Assembly: GCA_027488595.1 (NCBI GenBank)
Contig: JAIYBI010000436.1
Span: 1 to 36,414, forward strand
Direction of reading: 5' to 3'
DNA: 36,414 bases
Origin: Opitutaceae bacterium
Lineage (GTDB): Bacteria > Verrucomicrobiota > Verrucomicrobiia > Opitutales > Opitutaceae
Of the stretch, positions 9,040 through 18,993 are shown piece by piece (the stretch's first letter is position 1; every line of letters begins with the position of its first letter). Below the pieces are notes generated by a model. It was not told the DNA's origin and searched no databases. It was given only the letters and a program-made list of their open reading frames with translations. A program made the translations under genes and the position numbers.

Positions 9040-9075
9040 AAAAACAAAAACGCCGGGGCTGAATGCCCCGGCGTT
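9040..9075 (-). terminator. Rho-independent terminator of the 9122..13261 gene
   Basis: Perfect 11-bp stem aacgccggggc (9049-9059) / gccccggcgtt (9065-9075) with a 5-nt loop. The minus strand continues into TTTTTGTTTTT. Confidence 0.88.
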
Positions 9076-9121
9076 GAGCCAGAAAGGAACGGGCAGAGAG
9101 TGCGCCCGTTAAATCCGCAGC

Positions 9122-12100
9122 TTAAGGAAGCAGCGTGGCCTCGAGGCGAAGGAAGGTCCTGGACGCGGTGGTGACGGTGTAGACGTTACGCACGCAGCCA
9201 GAAGGAACTCCGGCTTGGCTTGCCGCGGGGGCCACGCTGACGCCGCTGGTAGTCCAGGAGCCGCTGACGAGATCGTTCCTCGTTGTGCCTACCACAGTGA
9301 GCTTGGGGTCATCGGTGCGGACCACAGCAGTGAGTGTCAGCGTGCTGGATGTGCCGCCGGTCACCGGGGCCTCGACGGTGCCGCCGGGGCCGGTGGCTCC
9401 GAGAGCGTAGCGCAGGAGCGGTGAGAGCCCATCCGCACCCACGGTGGTGGGGTTGGCGATGGAGACGGTGACCGTGCGGGTTACGGGCGTGGCGGCGTTG
9501 AGCGCGACGTCGGTGGCGTTGTAGGTGAGGGTGTAGGTGCCGGGCTTGGCGGTGTTCACCGTGCCGCTGGTGGTCACGGTGACGCTCGGGTCCACGTTGT
9601 CCGTGGCGGTGGCGCCGGCGTCAGTGTAGGTGGAGCCCCAGTCAACCGTGACGCTGGCGGGGCCGGTGCGGGTAATGACGGGCGCGGTGGCATCCACCAC
9701 GGTCACGGTGCGGGTGACGGTGATCGCGGTGTTGCCGGCGGTATCAACGGCATCGTAGCTCAGGACGTAGATACCGGGGACGGCGGTGTTGACCGTGCCG
9801 GTGGTGGTAACGACGGGATTGGCGGGGGCGGTCTCATCCGTGGCGGTTGCACCGGCATCGGTGTAGGTCGAGCCCGCGTTCACCGTGAGGGTGGCGTTGC
9901 CGACGAGCGTGATGATCGGCTTGATGGTGTCTCCGGCGGCGGCGGGCGCGAGCTGGAGAACCGTGCCGGTGTTGACGAGTGAGAAGCCGGTGATGGGGGC
10001 GCTCAAGGTCGGCGTGCCGGTGATCGCGGAGGCGGTGACGAGGTTGTAGGTCGTGGCGGCGACGGGCGTGCCGACGATGCTCACGGTGGCGTTGCCCGAG
10101 AAGCTCAGGGTGTTGGTCGAGACGACCGGGTTGGCGAGGTTAAGCTCGAGCACGGTGCCGGCGGCCAGGGCGATGGCGGAAGTGTTGTTGCCGTTGAGGG
10201 TGAGGGTGCCCTGGTTGATCGAAGTGGCGCCGGCGTAGGAGTTGGGCGTGATGCTGGCGTTGCCGCTGCCGAGGGTGAGACGACCGGGTCCGGTTTTGAC
10301 CACGCCGCCGTTGCCGCTGGCGGACAGGAGGGTGAGCTGGGTCAAGGCGCCGGTATTGAAGGTCGCGGTGCCGGTGAGGTTGCCGCTGTTGAAGGTCAGC
10401 ACCGGATCGGTGTAGGTGAGGTTGCCCGTGGAGTTGGCCGAGGAGCTGGTGGTGGCGCTCTTGACGAGATTGATCGTGTTGGAGCCGATGCTCAGGCCGG
10501 TGAAGCTCACGGTGTTGGCGCCCGGAGCGCTGAGCGGATTCGAGTCCAAGGTGATTGTGGTGTCCTGGAGGACTTCGAGCGGGATGTCCTGGCCGTGGCC
10601 GGTGTAGGCGCCGGTGGAACTGATGCCCTTGCTGAAGCGGAGATTGCCGCCGTTCATACTGACCTTGCCGGCCGAGCCGAGGCCGGAGCTGGCGCTGGTG
10701 CCGACAAAGAGGGTGCCGCCGGTGACATTCCAGCCGCCTTGGAAGGTGGCGGCGCCGCCGCCGCGCAGCCAGAGGGTGCCGTTACCGCTCTTGGTGACGG
10801 TGTGGGCAATATCGCTGACACCTGCGAGCGTGTGGCTGGAGACGGTCATGCCGTCGGCTACATTAATCGTCACCGGGCCGTTTATCGTGGTGGTGGTGCC
10901 GGTGGTGCGGAAAAAGGTGCCGAACGGGGTGCCGGCGCCGAAGGCGGTGAGGCGGGAAAGATCGGTATCCACGGTGGCGTTGAGCGTGCCGCCCGCGAGG
11001 GTGACTGCGCCGGTGCCGAGGGGGGACTGAGTGCTGAAGACGTTGACTAACGGCTCGGTGGTGTAGCCAGAGCCGGGGGTGACTACGTTAATGGTCGTGA
11101 CCACGCCGCCGCTGATCGTGGCAGTAGCGGTGGCGCCGGTGCCTCCGCCGCCCGAGAAGGTGACGGCCGGGGCGACGGTGTAACCGGAACCGCCATCCAC
11201 CACGGTGACCGAGGCGACGGTGCCACCGGATAAAACCGGAATGGCGCGGACGAGGTTGGTCGGGCTGGCCGAGCCGGAGACCGTCAAGGTGCCGGCGTTG
11301 AGGGTGGTGCCGCCGCGGTAGGTGTTGGCCGCGCTGAGGACAACGGTGCCGGCACCAGTCTTGGTCAGGGCACGGGAGCTGGCGTCAACCACCGAGGCCG
11401 AGAGGGTGAGGGTGGAGCCGGCGCCGATGTTGAAGTTGCCGCTGTTGCGCAGCTCGACGGTGGACGGGGTGGAGCCACCGGTGGGGTTGGTGGGAGCGAT
11501 GGTCAGGTTCGAGTTACCGGTGAGATAAACGAGGTCGTTTTGAACGCCGGACACAGTGTTGTTAAAGGGTGCGGTGTCGGTCGTGCCGGTGTTGCCCATG
11601 CGGAACGCGGTCGTGGTGGGCGAGGTGGAGCTGACGGTGTAGCTGCTGCCGTTGGTGACGTTCCAGGACTTGGCGTAGAAGTTGCCGGAGCTGGTGGTAA
11701 GGTCGGTGACGGACGAGGCGAGGGTGATATCCTGATACGAGCCGAGCGTGTTGGAGGTGGACGTGGGCGTCTGACCGAGGGACCAACTGGTGGTGGTGTT
11801 CAAGCTGGGGTTGCTGCCGGTGAAAGTGTTCACCGGCGAAGCGATCGTGATATCGAGGTTGAAAGGAGTGCTGGTGCCGCCGGTGCCGGTGGCGGTCAAG
11901 GTGACCGAGGTGGGGCCGCCGAGCGTGGTGGGTGTGCCATTGATCACGCCGGTGGACGTGATGAGGGACAGGCCGGCGGGCAGGGTTCCGGCAGTCTGGG
12001 CATAGGAGGTGGCGTTGGCGGCGACGATTTGATATGAAAACGGCACCCCGACGAAACCGGTGGCGGTGGAGGCGCTGGTAATGGTGGGCGGGGTGGCGGG

Positions 12101-13261
12101 CGGCTGGGCGTTGGGATCCATCTGCGAGATCACCACGTTATCAATGAGCCAATTGCCAAAACCGGCGGAGGAGGTGGTGAAGCCGAAGCGGCCGAGGGTG
12201 GCGTTGCCGGCGGGCACAGGCGGGGCGATCGAAGTGATGGTCGGGGCCGTGGTGTAGCCCGAGCCGCCGGCGGTGAGAGCGACGGACGTGATGACGCCGT
12301 TGGTCAAGGTGGCGGTGCCAGTCGCGCCGGTTCCGGGGGTTCCGAAGGTCAGCGGAAAGGTGCCGTTTTGGGTAAGGTAGTTGCCGCCGTTGACGAGGGT
12401 GAGGCCCGTGACAGCGCCGCCCGCGACGGTGGCGGTGATGGTGCCAGAGGTCGCCTCGACTGCCGTGGCGCTGAGCGGCGCATAGAGTTGGCCGGTGTTA
12501 ACCCCCGTGCTCATGGTGACGATGGTGCCATTGAGGAACACCGCGAAGCTATTGGCGGGGAGGGAGCGGTAAGCGCCGTCCGCGCCGTAGTAGTTAATGG
12601 CATTCGTGTCGTGGTCGTTGGCGTAGATTTTGACCAGCTGCCGGTTTGCGGCGACGTAAGTGCCTGAGAAGTTGTCCGTGACCGAAGTGCCACCGGTGCG
12701 CAGCCGGATTCGAGGGGTGGCGTTAGTGGTGTTTTGCTCGAACTCAAGATGGGCGAGTCGGCGGTTGGAGGCGCTGCCTTGGGTCGTGGCGCCGATGTTC
12801 CAACCGGTGAGGGAAACATTGAGCGCCTGGGTGGTGTTGCCCGTGGCGGTGTTGAGGAGCTCGAAGGAAACGGCCATCGCGGAGAGCGGTGTGGCGCCGG
12901 CATTGAACTCGAGAGTGCCACCGACGGAGGCGGAGGAGTCGGAAAGGTTGGCGACGGCACCGTCGAGACCGCTCAGCGTGCTGTTGCTGCTCACAATCTG
13001 AGACACGGCTTTCAAACCGGTGGTGGCGTTGCTCGAGACGACCAAGCCTGCGATGGTTTGATTCCCCGTGAGGGTAAAGTTTTCGGAGTGGAGCACCACA
13101 TCCTGCGCGCGCAGCGACACGGCCGGGGCAAATCCGGCGAGCAAGGCGAGGGCGGCGAGTGAGCTGAACTTGAGGGCGGCCTTCTGCAGGAAACCTGAAG
13201 AACGCGTCTGGAACGATGCGCTGCTGCTCAGCGAGCGGAGCGAGGGGGTGTGGGTAGTCAT
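9122..13261 (-). CDS. Giant secreted multidomain protein: N-terminal lectin-like region, GGSGYT repeats, putative-Ig domain, autotransporter-associated repeats, two DUF5011-type Ig repeats, C-terminal [10 protein letters not shown] module
   Basis: [22 protein letters not shown] export signal. [11 protein letters not shown] / [11 protein letters not shown] / [10 protein letters not shown] motifs. [43 protein letters not shown] (He_PIG-like). Autotransporter repeats. C-terminal half paralogous to 4999..8820. Confidence 0.9.
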   Translation of the reverse strand: MTTHTPSLRSLSSSASFQTRSSGFLQKAALKFSSLAALALLAGFAPAVSLRAQDVVLHSENFTLTGNQTIAGLVVSSNATTGLKAVSQIVSSNSTLSGLDGAVANLSDSSASVGGTLEFNAGATPLSAMAVSFELLNTATGNTTQALNVSLTGWNIGATTQGSASNRRLAHLEFEQNTTNATPRIRLRTGGTSVTDNFSGTYVAANRQLVKIYANDHDTNAINYYGADGAYRSLPANSFAVFLNGTIVTMSTGVNTGQLYAPLSATAVEATSGTITATVAGGAVTGLTLVNGGNYLTQNGTFPLTFGTPGTGATGTATLTNGVITSVALTAGGSGYTTAPTITSIAPPVPAGNATLGRFGFTTSSAGFGNWLIDNVVISQMDPNAQPPATPPTITSASTATGFVGVPFSYQIVAANATSYAQTAGTLPAGLSLITSTGVINGTPTTLGGPTSVTLTATGTGGTSTPFNLDITIASPVNTFTGSNPSLNTTTSWSLGQTPTSTSNTLGSYQDITLASSVTDLTTSSGNFYAKSWNVTNGSSYTVSSTSPTTTAFRMGNTGTTDTAPFNNTVSGVQNDLVYLTGNSNLTIAPTNPTGGSTPSTVELRNSGNFNIGAGSTLTLSASVVDASSRALTKTGAGTVVLSAANTYRGGTTLNAGTLTVSGSASPTNLVRAIPVLSGGTVASVTVVDGGSGYTVAPAVTFSGGGGTGATATATISGGVVTTINVVTPGSGYTTEPLVNVFSTQSPLGTGAVTLAGGTLNATVDTDLSRLTAFGAGTPFGTFFRTTGTTTTINGPVTINVADGMTVSSHTLAGVSDIAHTVTKSGNGTLWLRGGGAATFQGGWNVTGGTLFVGTSASSGLGSAGKVSMNGGNLRFSKGISSTGAYTGHGQDIPLEVLQDTTITLDSNPLSAPGANTVSFTGLSIGSNTINLVKSATTSSSANSTGNLTYTDPVLTFNSGNLTGTATFNTGALTQLTLLSASGNGGVVKTGPGRLTLGSGNASITPNSYAGATSINQGTLTLNGNNTSAIALAAGTVLELNLANPVVSTNTLSFSGNATVSIVGTPVAATTYNLVTASAITGTPTLSAPITGFSLVNTGTVLQLAPAAAGDTIKPIITLVGNATLTVNAGSTYTDAGATATDETAPANPVVTTTGTVNTAVPGIYVLSYDAVDTAGNTAITVTRTVTVVDATAPVITRTGPASVTVDWGSTYTDAGATATDNVDPSVTVTTSGTVNTAKPGTYTLTYNATDVALNAATPVTRTVTVSIANPTTVGADGLSPLLRYALGATGPGGTVEAPVTGGTSSTLTLTAVVRTDDPKLTVVGTTRNDLVSGSWTTSGVSVAPAASQAGVPSGCVRNVYTVTTASRTFLRLEATLLP
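9426..9934 (-). repeat. Second copy of the about 510-nt DUF5011-type segment
   Basis: See 5316-5828; differs mainly around the second Ig repeat (DDVAPFTATVITTG vs [13 protein letters not shown]). Confidence 0.85.
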
Positions 13262-13449
13262 GGGAGTGAAAAGATGAGGTAGGACGACGAAGGGGCGGGA
13301 GCGGGGGGCGCGCCGAAGAGGGCACGGCAGGGGATGAAAAGCTCGGGGTTTCGAGCGGGGTTAGGGTGATAAAACAGGGGTGCGAACCTGGAAAGGGGAC
13401 GTTCTACGCCCAAGGCCAACAGAGTTTCACACGGGTTTCAAGGGTTAAA

Positions 13450-13463
13450 TTGATAATTATCAA
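13450..13463. promoter_or_regulatory. Candidate operator (TTGATAATTATCAA) upstream of the 9122..13261 gene
   Basis: 14-bp perfect palindrome in the gap between 13261 and 13512. Contains TGATAATTATCA, matching TNATANNTATNA. Confidence 0.55.
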
Positions 13464-13511
13464 AATGGGGTTGCTCTGCCTCTCACGGCCGCTCCCGAAT
13501 AGTAGGGGTTT

Positions 13512-14996
13512 TTACGGTGCGACGTAGTTTTTCGGACCGCCGAGCTTCTTAAAGCGTCCGTAAACCGACCAAAAGGAGAGGATGGCCATGGAAACCAACA
13601 CGGCACCCACGGTGAAGGCGTGGCGGTAGACGTTACCGGTGTGGTCAATCAGCAAGCCGACCAGCGGCGCGAGGCTCATCTGGAGCGGGGCTGCAAACAG
13701 CAGGGCGGCGGACGCGAATTGGGCGAATTTTTCCCGCGGATAGAGCCGCTGCCCGAGTGATGCGACGCTCGTGAAATAGCAGCCCGAGATAATGCCGTGG
13801 AGCACATAGGCAGTCAGGTAGGTGGAGGCGTCGTGCACGCCGAACACGCCGAAAAGCATCACCCCGAGGTAGGCGACGAGTGACACTGAAATCACGCGCA
13901 GCGGGTGGAAGCGGTCGCAGAGCCAACCCAAGGGCCAGGCCAGACAAAGCGAAACCGCGAAGATGAACGCGAGCCGGTTGCCGTAGCTGTTCATGTCCAC
14001 CGCGTAACTTTTCGCATAGGGGATCGAGAAGGTGTTGATCGGGACAAAGCACATGGTGGCCGTCATGATCAGCACAAACACCCGCAGGTAATAGGGGTGG
14101 CTGAAGCACTCGCGCTTGAAAGTGCGGGCGCCGTCAAGGAAACCGCGGGACCACGATTTGCGCGCGTCATCGAGCGGTGGCGGCGGCGGGTATTGGCCCT
14201 CCTTGACCTTCAGGCAGACCCACATGAACGCGAGGCCGTAGAACACGCCGATGGTGGCGAGGATCAGCGAAAAGTGATTAGGCACCTTCCCCATGATCCA
14301 GTAGTTGAAAATGATTCCATCAATCAGGCTGACGGCGCGAAACAACGCGTAGAAGCGGCCCAACAACGCCTGCGGCACCACGTCGTTGATGAGCCCGCCG
14401 AAAACCGACTGACTGGCGATGGTCGCGAATTCGAAGGCGGCCCAAAAAACCGAGAAGCAAAGCACCGCCACCACCTTCTCGTTTTCGAGCGCGGACAGCA
14501 GGTTCATGCCCGCAGTGGAGTCGCCCAGCCACTGGTGCAAACGAAGTCCGAGGGCGTTGTCCGCCCTGCCGAGGCCGTGCAGCCAGCCCGCCATATAGGG
14601 AGTCGCCGCAATGCCCAACATGCCGAAGGCGGCGACGGGAGTGGTGGCCATGAGGAAGGGAATGCGTCGGCCCCATTTGCCGCGATGGCGGTCGGATTTG
14701 TAGCTGATGACCGGCCCGAGCAGCAAGGCGACCGCTCCGGGAAAAGTGCTCATCAGAATGCCGAACCAGAGATTCGGCACCTTCAAGCTGCTCAGATACC
14801 AACTCGCGATGCCGACGATGGAACGGTCGCGCATGGCCCATGCGAAATCGCCAAAGAGGAGCAGCAGAAACAACCCGGTGAGCCCGCCCGCCGTGTAGGT
14901 CAAGGTGCCGACCTTCCAAGTTTTCGGCGTGCCGGGCGGCGGCGCAGGCTCAGGGACTAAGTCAGTGGCCGGAGCCGGCGGAAGGGGGGACGACAT
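13512..14996 (-). CDS. MFS transporter (sugar:cation symporter / SLC45-like)
   Basis: About 12 hydrophobic segments. MFS loop motif SYKSDRHRGKWGRRIPFLM; AWPLGWLCDRFHPLRVISVS. Confidence 0.88.
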   Translation of the reverse strand: MSSPLPPAPATDLVPEPAPPPGTPKTWKVGTLTYTAGGLTGLFLLLLFGDFAWAMRDRSIVGIASWYLSSLKVPNLWFGILMSTFPGAVALLLGPVISYKSDRHRGKWGRRIPFLMATTPVAAFGMLGIAATPYMAGWLHGLGRADNALGLRLHQWLGDSTAGMNLLSALENEKVVAVLCFSVFWAAFEFATIASQSVFGGLINDVVPQALLGRFYALFRAVSLIDGIIFNYWIMGKVPNHFSLILATIGVFYGLAFMWVCLKVKEGQYPPPPPLDDARKSWSRGFLDGARTFKRECFSHPYYLRVFVLIMTATMCFVPINTFSIPYAKSYAVDMNSYGNRLAFIFAVSLCLAWPLGWLCDRFHPLRVISVSLVAYLGVMLFGVFGVHDASTYLTAYVLHGIISGCYFTSVASLGQRLYPREKFAQFASAALLFAAPLQMSLAPLVGLLIDHTGNVYRHAFTVGAVLVSMAILSFWSVYGRFKKLGGPKNYVAP

Positions 14997-15097
14997 GGGG
15001 TTGAAAATGGCCGCGTCAGGAGAGGCGATCGCGCGTGGTGCCAGGTCTGGCCTTGGCGGATCAAACCACCCTGAACGGCAAACCCCGCAGGTCGAGT

Positions 15098-15109
15098 TTA
15101 TAAATATAA
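15098..15109. promoter_or_regulatory. Candidate operator (TTATAAATATAA) upstream of the MFS gene
   Basis: Inverted arms TTTATA / TATAAA around AA. Matches TNATANNTATNA. On the minus strand a candidate TTGAAA-N17-TTTATA promoter overlaps it; about 100 bp upstream of the start. Confidence 0.5.
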
Positions 15110-15136
15110 ATTAAGCTCAGTTTTCAACTTGATGTG

Positions 15137-16303
15137 CTACCTGGGCAATTCAAAGGGCCACCAAAGGAGCGGTTGGGTGATGGCGAGATTGCGCTGCACT
15201 TCTTCGTCAGCTGGATCGGGCGGGAGACGTTGCCAGAGTTCGAGATAGCGCGGTTCGGCATACGCAAGCCCGGCGAAGAGCAGAGCCGGCGATCGAGTCG
15301 GCCAGCCGTCCCAAGCCTGCACATCAGGTGCGAGCGGCCAGCGGGATTTGTCGGCCAGAAAAGGGGAGAGAAACGCGACCGCCCTGCGCAGCCCGCGACC
15401 GGGCGGCGACTCAAAATCCCAAAGCCCGTCGCCGGTCCGCGAGAGGACCTGCGCGAGGGTGGCGAGGTTATCGAGCTGAAAGATGGAGTAGGCGTAGGGC
15501 TTGGTGCGCCGGAGCTCGGCGGGGAAACTGCCGTCCGCCGCCATTTGGCCGGGAATCAATTCCTCGCGAAACCGTCGGCGACATTCGGCCAGGCGCGGTT
15601 CGTCGCCGGTGAAACGCGCAAACACCGCGACCTGCAGCCAGTAGGCGACGGCGTGGTTGTTTTTCTCCGCCGCCTCTTCGCGGCCATTCGGACTGGTGAT
15701 CATCCAGTCCAGATACGCCGCGAACCAGCTTCGCAGGCCGGCACCGAGGCCGGCGTCGAAGGCGGGCGAAGCGGAGAGCGCCTCGACGGCGACCGGAATC
15801 TCGATCAGGTGAAGCGTATCAATAATCCCGATACCGCGTCCCGCCGAGACCCCCGGGATGGCCTGGGCATAGCGCAGGTGCGGATTCATGCGTGTGGCGG
15901 GATCGAGAAAGAACACCCGCAGCAGCCCGGCGGCTTTGGCGGCGTAGGCGTCATCACGCGTGATTGAAAAGGCCGCGCCGAGGGCGGCCACGGCGTCGCG
16001 CAGGCGGCGGATGGCGAGGCGGTGGGCGTTAAAGTTGGCGGGGTTGGTCTGCCCGTCACGCCGCACGTAGGGCAGGCCGTCAGGCTTGGCGGAATCCGGC
16101 CACCAGTAGTCGCCGTTGGAGTAGAAGTCATTCGCGCCGCCGGTGCTTAACGCGGCGCGAGATGCCGCGATACTGATCGGCGGCAGATCAAGCGCCGCCG
16201 CCGCCGTGCGGAGGATGCGCGGTCCATCCAGCCGCGCCACGTCGGACCAAGACAGGAGTGACGGCGGCGGAAGTGGCATGGCCGATGGCTTACTTTTTCG
16301 CAC
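15137..16303 (-). CDS. Alginate lyase-family protein (PF05426; PL5/PL38-like), no obvious signal peptide
   Basis: DFYSNGDYWWPDSAKPDGLPYVRRDGQTNP, NNHAVAYWLQVAVFARFTG, ELRRTKPYAYSIFQLDNLATLAQ. Track start is GTG 16303 (overlaps the GH3 stop); ATG at 16279 is an alternative. Confidence 0.8.
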   Translation of the reverse strand: MRKSKPSAMPLPPPSLLSWSDVARLDGPRILRTAAAALDLPPISIAASRAALSTGGANDFYSNGDYWWPDSAKPDGLPYVRRDGQTNPANFNAHRLAIRRLRDAVAALGAAFSITRDDAYAAKAAGLLRVFFLDPATRMNPHLRYAQAIPGVSAGRGIGIIDTLHLIEIPVAVEALSASPAFDAGLGAGLRSWFAAYLDWMITSPNGREEAAEKNNHAVAYWLQVAVFARFTGDEPRLAECRRRFREELIPGQMAADGSFPAELRRTKPYAYSIFQLDNLATLAQVLSRTGDGLWDFESPPGRGLRRAVAFLSPFLADKSRWPLAPDVQAWDGWPTRSPALLFAGLAYAEPRYLELWQRLPPDPADEEVQRNLAITQPLLWWPFELPR

Positions 16304-18053
16304 GCTTCGCTTTGAGCGCGAAGGGATCGTAGTTGGTGAGCGGCCAGACGCCTTGCGGCCTCAACTTGCCGAAAAGGACGGACTTGGCAGTTCTCATGCC
16401 CTCGGGGGTGAGGTTCAAGTTGAGCAGCACTGTTTTTGCGGCCGGGATGAGACCGGCGATCTCCTTGATGCAATAGGGCGTGTTGGTGATGAGCACCACC
16501 GGATAGCCCTTATCAATGAGCGCCTTCACGTAGCCGTTGGGCTTCTCCTGCCGGTCGTAGTAGTTTGTGCAAAGGATCAGGTCGAATTCGTTCGCCGCGA
16601 CGAATTTCATCACACCCTCCTCCTGTTTCGCATCGTAGCCGAACTTGGTCTCGTAGGTCTGAAGCGTGGGCCAATCCTGCTCCATCAACTGGGAGAACAG
16701 CGCCGGGTGGTCGTAAATGTCGTTGGGCGACTTGATCGAGTTCTGCTGGTTGATCAGCAACACGCGTTTCTTCTTGTTGAGCGGCAGGGCGCGTAGTTCG
16801 TCTTTCACTACAAGAATCGCTTTCTGCGCGGTCTTCTTCGCGGTTTTGACAACGAAGGGATTGGTGAACGGCTTCGATGCCTGGGCGGCGTTAACGATGC
16901 CCATCTTTTTGAAGAGGCCGTATTGCTCCTTCATGCGCAGGATGCGGCGCACCTTGTCGTCGAGCTCGACGCGGGAAATTTTGCCCGACTCCACCCACTG
17001 CTTGATGGTGTAGAACATCTCTCCGCGCCACTGGTTCTCGGCCTTCATCAGGATGACGTCCACGCCGGCGTGGAGGGCGCGGGCGCAGGCCTCGCCGATG
17101 CCATACCGGTCAATCAACGCGCCCATCGTGATGCTGTCGGAAGTGATCACGCCCTTGAAGCCGAGCTTCACCCGGAGGAGATCGGTGACGACCTTGCGCG
17201 ACACGGTGGAAATCTGGTCCGGATCGAGGTGCGGGTAGATGCAGTGCGCGATCATGATCGAGTCGAGCCCGGCGGCGATGAGCTGCTTGTAAGGATACAA
17301 CTCAACCTTGTCGAAACGCTCGGCGTCCACGTCGAGCACCGGGCAGGCGTGGTGCGCGTCGGTGGCGGAGTCGCCCCGTCCGGGGAAGTGTTTTGCGGCG
17401 GCGATGATGCCGGCGTCCTGAAAGCCCTTCATCATCGCGATGGCGTAGTCGGAGACGACCTTGGGATCGTCACTGAAGGCACGGTAGCCGATCTCGGGGT
17501 TGTTGGGGTTGATATTCACATCCACCACCGGCGAGTGAATCATATCGAGCCCTGACGCCTTCATCTGGAGGCCGACGGCCTTGGCGACTTCGTAGGCGAG
17601 CTTCGGGCTGCCGCCGGCGACGAGACCCATGTTGGAGGGGAACTGGACCACTCCGCCGCGGGCGAAGTCCTTGCTGGTGTCGTTTTCCTGATCAATGACC
17701 ATGTGCAACGGAATCGCCGGCTTGCGCGAGGCGGCGAGGGCGCGGAGCTCGTTGAGCATGGCGGCGTATTGCTCGGGCGTGCAATAGGGCGGTTGGCCGC
17801 CGTCGGCGATTTTCTGCATCGAGGGAACGAAGTCCGCGCCGAGCTCCTGCTGCTTCGCTTTCTCGTCGGTAAAGTAGCGAAACATGCGGGTGAACGGCGA
17901 GAGCCGGATACCACCGCACTGGTAGCGGAGAATGGCTTCACGGAGGTCGTTCGTGATGACCGTGCCGGACATGCCGACGACGACGCACTGGCCGATTTTT
18001 TGCTCGAGCGACATCTTGCCGAGCGTGGCTTCAACGAGGGATTTTTTCTTCAT
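16290..18053 (-). CDS. Glycoside hydrolase family 3 (NagZ-like beta-N-acetylhexosaminidase type), no signal peptide
   Basis: VIDQENDTSKDFARGG, AAKHFPGRGDSATDAHHACPVLD (His-Asp catalytic loop of NagZ-type GH3), LGFKGVITSDSITMGAL. Confidence 0.88.
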   Translation of the reverse strand: MKKKSLVEATLGKMSLEQKIGQCVVVGMSGTVITNDLREAILRYQCGGIRLSPFTRMFRYFTDEKAKQQELGADFVPSMQKIADGGQPPYCTPEQYAAMLNELRALAASRKPAIPLHMVIDQENDTSKDFARGGVVQFPSNMGLVAGGSPKLAYEVAKAVGLQMKASGLDMIHSPVVDVNINPNNPEIGYRAFSDDPKVVSDYAIAMMKGFQDAGIIAAAKHFPGRGDSATDAHHACPVLDVDAERFDKVELYPYKQLIAAGLDSIMIAHCIYPHLDPDQISTVSRKVVTDLLRVKLGFKGVITSDSITMGALIDRYGIGEACARALHAGVDVILMKAENQWRGEMFYTIKQWVESGKISRVELDDKVRRILRMKEQYGLFKKMGIVNAAQASKPFTNPFVVKTAKKTAQKAILVVKDELRALPLNKKKRVLLINQQNSIKSPNDIYDHPALFSQLMEQDWPTLQTYETKFGYDAKQEEGVMKFVAANEFDLILCTNYYDRQEKPNGYVKALIDKGYPVVLITNTPYCIKEIAGLIPAAKTVLLNLNLTPEGMRTAKSVLFGKLRPQGVWPLTNYDPFALKAKRAKK

Positions 18054-18093
18054 AGAGGGGGAAAGGGTGAGCGGATCAAGAGGGGGAACTCGT

Positions 18094-18984
18094 TTACGCG
18101 GTAAGCCACACCTCGTCGGGGCGGAGAACGTTCATGAACTCGCCGAGAAAGTGCTGCTCGTAATCACCGGCGTAGGTGAGTTGGAAAAAGCGGTGGAGGG
18201 CTTCGTTATAGAACAACTCCCACGAGTGTTTTTCGCGGCCGGGGATGATCGGGTAAAACATCACGTTGTTCGCCCGCGCCGCATCGAGATCGCCGAGGGC
18301 GTCACCGATCATGAGAGTGCGCTCGCGTCGGCTCGCGCCTTGGAGCGCGAACTTGAGCTGGGCGGCCTTGTTGCCCATTTCCTGGCCGGCCACCAAGGTG
18401 ATGAACGGGAGCAGATTCGTGTCACCCCAGTCTTGGAGCAGCGCCTCGTGCGAGGAAGAGGACACAATCATGATGTCTGCGTTTTGCGCTGCACGCGCGA
18501 GCGCTTCGCGCACCAGCGGGTAGGCTGGGTTTCCCTCGTCACGGGTGACCTGGGCGTAGCGCTCGTCGCTGCGTTTGCTCCACTCCACGACTTCGGCGAG
18601 GAAGGGATTGCCGAGGGCTTGATTATACTCGGTGAGCGAAGCAGCGGAGAGGGCGCGCCCGGAGATCACGAAGGTTTTGAGCGCGGCGTAGTCGGGTAGC
18701 ACTACGCGTTGCGCGAGCGTCTCGGAATGGCGGGCCAGCCGCTCCAGCGCCATGGCGAGAGCCTGGAAGCGGTTCACGCCGCGATGCACGGAGTAGAGGT
18801 TGATGAACTCCGCGATCTCGTAGAACGGCTTCTGCACCGCGTGAAGATTCCAGAGCTCCAGCGCGACGGGCAGGAAGACGGAACGCTGTTTGATCTCCAT
18901 CGAGTCGAAGGCGGTGCCGTCGGAATCAATGCCGATGAAGAAGGGGTGCTTCGCTACGAAGCGAGGCCTGGCACTCGAGTGCAT
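18094..18984 (-). CDS. HAD-superfamily hydrolase
   Basis: GIDSDGTAFDSM (DxDGT motif), IMIVSSSS, LMIGDALGDLDAARANN. Confidence 0.82.
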   Translation of the reverse strand: MHSSARPRFVAKHPFFIGIDSDGTAFDSMEIKQRSVFLPVALELWNLHAVQKPFYEIAEFINLYSVHRGVNRFQALAMALERLARHSETLAQRVVLPDYAALKTFVISGRALSAASLTEYNQALGNPFLAEVVEWSKRSDERYAQVTRDEGNPAYPLVREALARAAQNADIMIVSSSSHEALLQDWGDTNLLPFITLVAGQEMGNKAAQLKFALQGASRRERTLMIGDALGDLDAARANNVMFYPIIPGREKHSWELFYNEALHRFFQLTYAGDYEQHFLGEFMNVLRPDEVWLTA

Positions 18985-18993
18985 GGCGTGAAC

